Below are positions 57,056-64,000 of a stretch of DNA of 64,000 bases, piece after piece. This stretch comes from Volvox africanus (taxonomy: Eukaryota; Chlorophyta; Chlorophyceae; Chlamydomonadales; Volvocaceae), in the NCBI GenBank assembly GCA_030268105.1, contig BSDZ01000008.1:2232001-2296000 (forward strand), in the 5' to 3' direction. Numbering within the stretch: the first letter of the stretch is position 1; each line of letters starts with the position of its first letter. The position numbers were made by a program, and so were the translations under genes. The notes below the pieces were generated by a model that did not search any database, had not been told where the DNA came from, and worked only from the letters and a program-made list of their open reading frames with translations.

Positions 57056-60000
57056 TCACTTCCACTTCTGGTTCAGCGATGTCTGTTTGGCCATATACTG
57101 CAGGATCACCGCCCCGCCGGTCAACCCGACGAGCGCTGCAAGCAGCAACGCGTAGTTGAAGTCATCCTCCAGTGAGTCGAAGCCTTTAGCTGGCGCCAGT
57201 CGAGTATAGAACAGGTCGACTCCGTGCACAAACATGAGACACGTGGATTCGAGCCGCGTGGGTTCCACATTGACGCCGCGGATTCCAAGTACCTGCCTAT
57301 CCAGCGTGGCAAAGCTCAGTGGTGAAATTGGAAGAGTATCCTGTGGGTGCGCAATCACGACAAAGGGTTAGATGGGGATCAATAAAAAGTGGCAACGAGG
57401 CAGCAATAAAAAAATGTGCGGAAAAGACTTCACCTCGGCAACTGATAGGGCTCCAAGTTGGCTGCAGGAGGTCAACTTACGAATGGAATAAGGAAGCTCA
57501 CGCAGGCGCTTACCATATGACGATGTTTACAGACGGCCCCCTAACAGGCAACAGCCCAATTCGAGGTGCACTGACATGACATGACATGACATGGACAGCC
57601 CGGAAGCCCCCAAACATACCTGAAACGGTACGAGCCCTTCCTCCAATTCGTCCTGAGTTAATTTCTGCTTCTTCGGTCTCCGGGGGTCCACCCAACGACG
57701 GTCTAGCGCATACACCTGCATGCCACGACATAGAAGCAGACCACGAGCCCGTGAGCCCTACCATGTACATGTGGTTCGATTCTCCATTTGCCTACTTGAT
57801 TCCGACTTGCCTGATCGGTGTTTGTGACGATAAGCAACTGCTTCGCGGTGATGCCCTGCTCAGTCCGCGTGACTGTTGCAGCTCTGGGGACTAAGCGGGA
57901 GAAAAAAGACTGCGTCTGGACCTCCACGGGGGTCGGTTTCAGGGAGGAGACTGGCCGAGTGCTGTTGGGGTTAAACAGGTAGTCGAGCACGTTGAACTGG
58001 CGACCCGGGGTTGCATCGTAGAGCTCCATCGATGTTGCCACGAACCTGCAGTTACGCACAACGAACGACAAGTATTGCCCGTGGAGCTTCTGGTGCAAAA
58101 ACAACAACTGCACCGTGTTGAAGCGGAACACCGCGCGAGCCATGAAACCTTCAGTTGAAGCACATCGTTGTCCGCACCACTGCCATTTTCACACGCCCAG
58201 TCAGCCACGCATGCACGGCTAACACTGAGCCATCCACAGCGCCGATCACACCACGCACTAGTCCAGCATTGCAGCAGCCGCATCAACGAGACTTCCTCGC
58301 ATGAGAGCAAACTATCAACCTCTCCCTGCACCCACCTCCCGGTGTCGATGTCCCGGAAGTAGTACAGTACAGCATTCTCTGTGAGCACCGCCGTCACGGG
58401 CCCGCGAGCACCCAGGTGAGACTGACGGTGCAGGATGCGACCCGTAACGGTGTCAAGCAAATGCACCGTGACCTCCTCGGAGAGGCTATCCACACCAGCC
58501 GCTACTGAGTCCGATGGCACGCCGTTCGCAATCCCGGTGGCGACGAAAAGGAGATTTGGGTTGAGGTACTTGTACTTGATGCTTCGGTCTGACAGCACCT
58601 ACATACAAAGGTAGGACGGGTTAAGGCAAAGGGCGAGGCTCATGAAACACTCACTCTCCTTCTGCATGTTCTAGATCGTGGAGCCAGCGATGACGCATTT
58701 ACCTTTACCGACGACTGAATAGGTTCCGTTGGATTCCGGTACGCAACCGCCAAGACTGAGTCCGCGAAGTTAACTTGCCATGACAGGATAGCAGGCACTG
58801 CCACTGCCACGGAACTATCTTCTATCGTTGCCAGGCGGTATCCGGCCAACGTCCTGGGGTCATGTCCTTGCATGAAGAAATGCAGCGAGCGCTCTGACAC
58901 CGCTACATGCTTGCGACTAGATACTGAGTCGGGCAGCAAGCGCAGTACAGGCGCAGCCTCCGCCGCAGCAATCTCCACCTTCTCCACAAGCAAGTACACG
59001 CTTTGAACGGCAGACCCTTCGTGCATGGGGGCGTGCAAGGGGACCACCTTGGCAATGCCGAAAATGAGAGGCAAATGCCAAAGCTGCTCGCCGGTATGGG
59101 CGTTCAGGACGGCGGCGTAAGCACCCGGCTGCGTCTCCCGAAGCAGAAGGATCTCTGGCGAGTGCTGGATGTCATGATAACCCCGCCAAGGCAGCAACTT
59201 GGTCGGCATTGCGTCTTGAGGGAAGGACCTTGACCACAGCAGCCGCCCGTCGCCATTGTGCAGAGCCGCAAGCCTGCCTGCCAAACCAGATACAGCCCAA
59301 CCAGATGTTAGCGAATCGAACAGCACGAAGTCCAACAACATGACATAGGCAGAAGCCAAGGTTTGCATCCGTGACGGCGCACCTGTTGAGGTCAGCGCCA
59401 GGAGCAGCTTCCGGAAGCCGTTGACGTCTCGAAATGGCGTATTTTTGTCCGAGAGCGCACCTCGAAGCAGCAGAAACTCCTCAGCTTCTGCTTGGGAGTT
59501 AAGTTTCAGCTGCACCTTGGCGCCCAGCACTTGATACCTGTAAATGTGTACGTGCACAGGCGCATAGTACTAATCCCAGTTGCGGCATTGACATCGTCAT
59601 CACTCTGTGTCAAACTGGGGACGTATCCTATGCTACCTGTCTATATAGAACGTGTGATGTAAATGTGCGTAATGGTGAAAGATTTGTGATATAGATCAAA
59701 TCCATGAAACCTAAGACCAGCAGACCAGCAGACCGGCAAAGCATGGGTTTGGGCTGCCGGCAAGGCGATATACAAAACGCAATCTATGGCCAAAAATGTA
59801 ACGTATGGACCTCGTTTCTGGAAGCAGGAATATCCACCACGACACAATGGCGTTAGCCTTGCCTCATTCGTTACGTACAGTGTACAGATGTAGCAATGGA
59901 GCTAACTATAAGACGCATCATGCCATTAACGTACCTGAGGCGCGTGTTGAAATCAACCTTCAGGCCCTCTGCAGCCTCCAGCGCGGTGCCATTGGCTTGT

Positions 60001-62838
60001 TTTGCAGGGAGGTCGACGAATAGCGTGTCCGTGATAGATGCCAAGCTCTCATCTCGTGACCAAACAATGACGCCTTGTTGCAGGAGCACGGTGAGCCCGT
60101 TACGGAAGGAAACCAAAGCCCTGCCCAAAAGAAAGAACCATTTGCCAGCGCCACCGGTCGTTTGGTTGAAGCCATGCCGTGCATGACGCCCAAAGGACAC
60201 CAGCAACTGACACCACACTTCATGTCGCGCAGAACTGTTAGATGCTTTTACAGATGCTTTTACACTACACTTACGTCCGCCATTTACTCACTTTCATTCG
60301 TGAACTACAACAACAACAACAACTCACATGATACACGCTAATCAACTCCATCAGCCGCGCCGTACCTGAAACCCACGGACTTGTCTTTCTTGCGAACAAA
60401 TGTGCCCAAGACCAATCCGGAGGGAGTGAACACTGGCGCCGGACCAACCAGGCGTTCGCTTGCGGTTGGGGAGGGGAACGACTCGACCTGGACGACATCT
60501 CCATTGTTTGACCGGATGACTGACAGTTTGACACCGCCTCCTGCATGAAGAAGGATGGCTCGTCAAATGCCGACTACCACGCATGCGACTGCTCGGTAAA
60601 CCCCATATTAAGGAAATGGCCAAACTGTTCCGAGATTACCTGCCGCAGACTCTTCCAAGACTCCAAAGAAGGCGTCGTTATCGGCGCGAATCTCCAGGGA
60701 CACAGAAATGGCATCAGGGAAATACTTCACCAGCTTCAATCCACCCTCTTCATCCGCGGCTAGGAGCGCGGCGCCGGGATGCCCTGGCAGGCAGCATTTA
60801 TAGCCCAGTTGGCTGTCATACAGTGGTAGGGTACTTCGCCGCTCGCACACGTGAGCTGCCCGTAGCAGGTACGGCAATTTAGCATGAGTATAATTACACT
60901 GGACCTGCCATCAGGTCCATGTCGTTTGCCCCCCTTCTCAACCCGTGTCATCCTTAATTTTCGGAAAGGCATGACTGCCTCCAATAGCGAGATGTACTTA
61001 CCGAACAAGACGTAGCCACCCGAGGTGCCATCGACCCGAAAGGATTCTGACGCTGGCAGCTCCGGAACGAGCTCCGAAAGCTGCGTGCAAGTGAACCGTA
61101 CGGCCGACTCCGTCCCTGCAGTCGTGTGCGGCGACGGTGCCACCATGAGGCATCACAGATGAGGCAAGATTGTCGAAATTTGGGCCATGCTTGATGGATT
61201 GCCAGCGCAGAAGCCAATTGGGTTCATTTGGCAGGAACATCTGGGTAAGTCAAAAGGCACAGGTACGTCATATGCCCCTCATCCCAAAAGATAGGAAAAT
61301 TACACAAAGAGACGAGTTATAACTCAGCACGGGATGAATATCGCGATGAGGTTGCGTCACATACATCCTTGACAACTCGTAATGCCGTGCTAAGCCAAAT
61401 CTTGGCCTGGCTCACGCATTTGGTCATACAAGAGCGAGCGTACATCTGCCAACAAGACTTGAGGGAGCCTTCAATGTGCTACTCGGGGGCAACAACACGT
61501 GTGGTCAAGAGGTGTCGGAATCCAGTGGCCGCTCTACATTTGACATACGTCCTCCGCCTTGTGGCTCCTGAATGTGGAGGCTTTAGCCTCGGAAACACAT
61601 CCGTCCTAAATGCGCTTTGGAAGTGATACCTACCACGCACGGACGCGACGCAAAGAGCTTTGCCGTCGTGCGACAGCACGGCAACAGTGTCGGCTGACGC
61701 TGACAAGACGTCCGACAAGATTAGCGGGGATTCGATTGCCACTTTCCTGCCGAAATGCCCTTTTTTAGCATCCTGCAATTCCACTAGCACAGCTTCTCTT
61801 GATCTGCGGCATAAGGATATCGCGTGTATGAGGCGGGTGGGTTACGAGTGCTGCGCGCAACCTCATATAATGATACACAAACGCTAGGCATCATCCACAC
61901 ACCTCAGGGTAGGAGTCTTACCCGGAGTTCAACGTGACCACGAAGTTTCTCGATCCAGAACCGACAGCTATCTTGGCCGGCTTTGCAAGAGCCGAGAGAA
62001 CCTGCTCGGTTCCCAATACTGTGCCATCGGATGGGTCCAGGAGCTGCGGACAACAAGAGGCAATCGGGCGATTGACGCGTGATGAATCACCTTCTAACAT
62101 GTCATTGGAAGACATGCATTGAGGATTACCCTTGCAGTTTCGCGAGCGTGTGCTTGTGTGTCTTTGTGCGTGTGCGTCTGCGCAGGTGCATGTTGAGCGA
62201 TAACGATGTGAATGACGATAATCACAGCGCGAAACCCCGGCATGGTTTGCAACCAACGACTGCCACCATTGATGATTTCCCCGTATGAAATACCCCGCTC
62301 GTGAAGAACGATCAACATGAACCCCCACCGCTCCTAGAGGTAGGAAACGTACCAGACGGCGCCCAAAAGAGTCCGAATTCAGTACGCGGAACCTTACCTG
62401 AAGCTCTCCATTCTGTAACAAGAGTATCCTTTCCTGGCTGTCATCTGAAGCTGCAAGTCCGGCTAGTGAAGGAACAGCTGTACTGCTCAGCACTTTGCGC
62501 TGCCAGAGTAAATTGCCCTCCAGATCGAAGGCCCTCAGGTAGCCTTCCGCCACTGTGACAAAATTAGATGATTTGGGAAGCAAAATAGCTGCAGGAGAAT
62601 CGGAAGTGCTGCCCAGAGCCTTCCGCCAGGCGAGGCTGCCATCGCGTAAGTTCAAGCAGCCGACTACTGATTGTGCGGTGGCGACACACACCCGCGGCTT
62701 TGACGGGTGAAATGATGCACTAGAAACCAATCCAATGTGTTGCCGATACCAATCGTAAGTACCCGCTTGGTCCTCAAACATCGCAGTGGCCCCTTCCACA
62801 GCCGCCAGGGCCGCTAACATACATAGGATCAGTTTCAT
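57056..62838 (-). CDS. EMC1: EMC1, ER membrane protein complex subunit 1
   Basis: Twelve exons join in phase: 62838-62398, 62043-61922, 61803-61634, 61115-61002, 60783-60640, 60540-60366, 60120-59935, 59537-58703, 58598-58336, 58045-57811, 57715-57620, 57340-57056. The product has 1021 residues, the usual size. Residues 1-19 are a signal peptide, followed by the conserved EDQ-G-YDW start and PQQ-like beta-propeller segments (GCLNLRDGSLAWRKAL, LDPSDGTVLG). The conserved C-terminal half has DRSIKYKYLNPNLLFV, DTVTGRILHRQ, DPRRPKKQKLT, RGVNVEPTRLESTCLMF and DLFYTRLAPAKGFD. One TM segment lies at about 990-1010, with a short lysine-rich end. EMC1 is the largest lumenal subunit of the EMC insertase that places membrane proteins in the ER. 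The intron 57716-57810 begins with GC. Confidence 0.97.
57568..57593. repeat. CATGA tandem repeat in an EMC1 intron
   Basis: About four TGACA/CATGA pentamers in the intron between the last two exons. Confidence 0.85.
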
Positions 62839-64000
62839 TGTTCTTTTCAAACTTGAAGTAAGCATTACTTCAAGAACAGAGCGTACAAAGAGAAAGTGGA
62901 CATTTTCAGTAGAGGTTGTAACAAAATCGTTCCCTAATGGTACTCCATTATATAAAACAAAACAATCCAATGCCTGACGGAGTACCATAGAGGTAATTTT
63001 GGTCTTTGGTAATTTGGCTTTGACAGGCACCGTTAGTTGCCGTTAGACCAACGGTCGTCAACATGCCAATCCCATGAAGGCGCGCATGCTCATTAACAGC
63101 AAAGCGAACCGTATGATAGTAACAATTCAGGAATTTTGCCCTAAGGAGACAACAATTTGTGTCATCAGCTTGCCATTTTTCTTCCGTTCCATCGTGCCAG
63201 CCAGAGCTGCTCTTGGTACCAGCAAACAATTACAATTACATAACCGCTAAAGTGTTTATTAATCTGCGCCGTGTCTTTGTAGTTTACGCTACGTTATGTA
63301 CGTCGTGTATTGCTCAAACACGATCGCTCAAACCGGTTCCGTGAGTAGCAAGAGATTTTGTGTGCCAGAATGTACATTTCGTACCATAGTCTATGTACGG
63401 CGCTCTTGATTACCAAGCGAACACATGTGCTGCATAAATCACTCTCATCCATCATTCATCCTAACCTACCTGCATGCTGACAGAAATTTGTGGAAGCACC
63501 GTCGAGCAATTACCAAGGGGGACAGAGGAGTGAATGATTTTTCAAATCGTCGGTTCGTGCACAACATGAATGGCCTACATGCTTTGGCTTTCATCCCGAT
63601 ACTCTATATACAGGGTTCCAGCGCGGCCACCGTCAGTCCGCAACATCCATACCCAATAAGAAAGGCACGCGCTGAAATAGACACTCGCACACACATAAAT
63701 ACGCACGCTTTCTTCCTGCTGCTTCATTCCAACATAACAATGACAATGGCATCATAGAAGTCCAGGTCACTACAACCAACGGCAGTTTAGGCAAAATACC
63801 GCATCCACTATCCTTCGCCAATACTTAGGACTTTGGACGCGCGCTGTGCGTCGTGTTCTACGTCTTGTATACCATAGCGCATACCAGCGCCCCGCTTCAA
63901 ATTAATGCGTGCATAGTCGCGAACAATACCGCTTTTAGGTGTGATGAGAAATCAGCGTTTCAATCATAGCATTACCGCGGAGCATGGCCGTCTTCACAAA
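62839..64000. other. Upstream of EMC1; no gene seen
   Basis: The first few hundred bases should contain the EMC1 promoter and leader. No motif is clear enough to call, and no coding region is recognised to the window end. Confidence 0.5.

Overview
This is a eukaryotic nuclear window, most likely from a volvocine or chlamydomonadalean green alga. It has intron-dense genes with GT-AG introns, extracellular proteins built from scavenger-receptor cysteine-rich (SRCR) domains and long Pro-rich spacers, a Ty1/copia relic, and many CA/TG, AT and minisatellite tracts. I cannot fix the species. All four confident genes lie on the minus strand, so each reads from high to low coordinate. Exon models were built by hand from splice motifs, unbroken reading frame, phase agreement and similarity between paralogues. 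They are inferences, not transcript evidence.

Layout. 1-3933: gene A, cut by the window edge, encoding signal peptide + Kazal domain + S1-type serine protease + Pro-rich spacer. 5030-7155: a decayed copia retrotransposon. 7155-13908: no convincing gene; simple repeats, two short LTR-like insertions and a perfect hairpin. 13909-21619: gene B, a paralogue of A that can be followed to its end. Nine exons join in phase into about 1510 residues: signal peptide, Kazal, protease, Pro-rich spacer and five SRCR domains. 21620-26469: no convincing gene. 26470-54451: gene D, about 28 kb and at least 43 exons, encoding a protein of about 3000 residues: membrane-targeting N-terminus, long parallel beta-helix ectodomain, Cys-rich GCC2/GCC3-like region, about eight membrane segments and low-complexity tails. 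54452-57055: a doubtful small gene. 57056-62838: EMC1, the large subunit of the ER membrane protein complex (12 exons, 1021 residues). 62839-64000: nothing recognised.

How the genes relate. A, B and D encode secretory-pathway proteins of the cell surface or extracellular matrix. EMC1 helps insert membrane proteins in the ER; its position beside a giant multi-pass protein is probably chance.

The most unusual items are the Kazal-protease-SRCR mosaic with phase-1 introns around its SRCR modules, the 155-copy perfect 11-bp minisatellite in an intron of gene D, and a family of about 107-bp TG...CA elements with 5-bp target duplications, one of which has a matching empty site in this same window.
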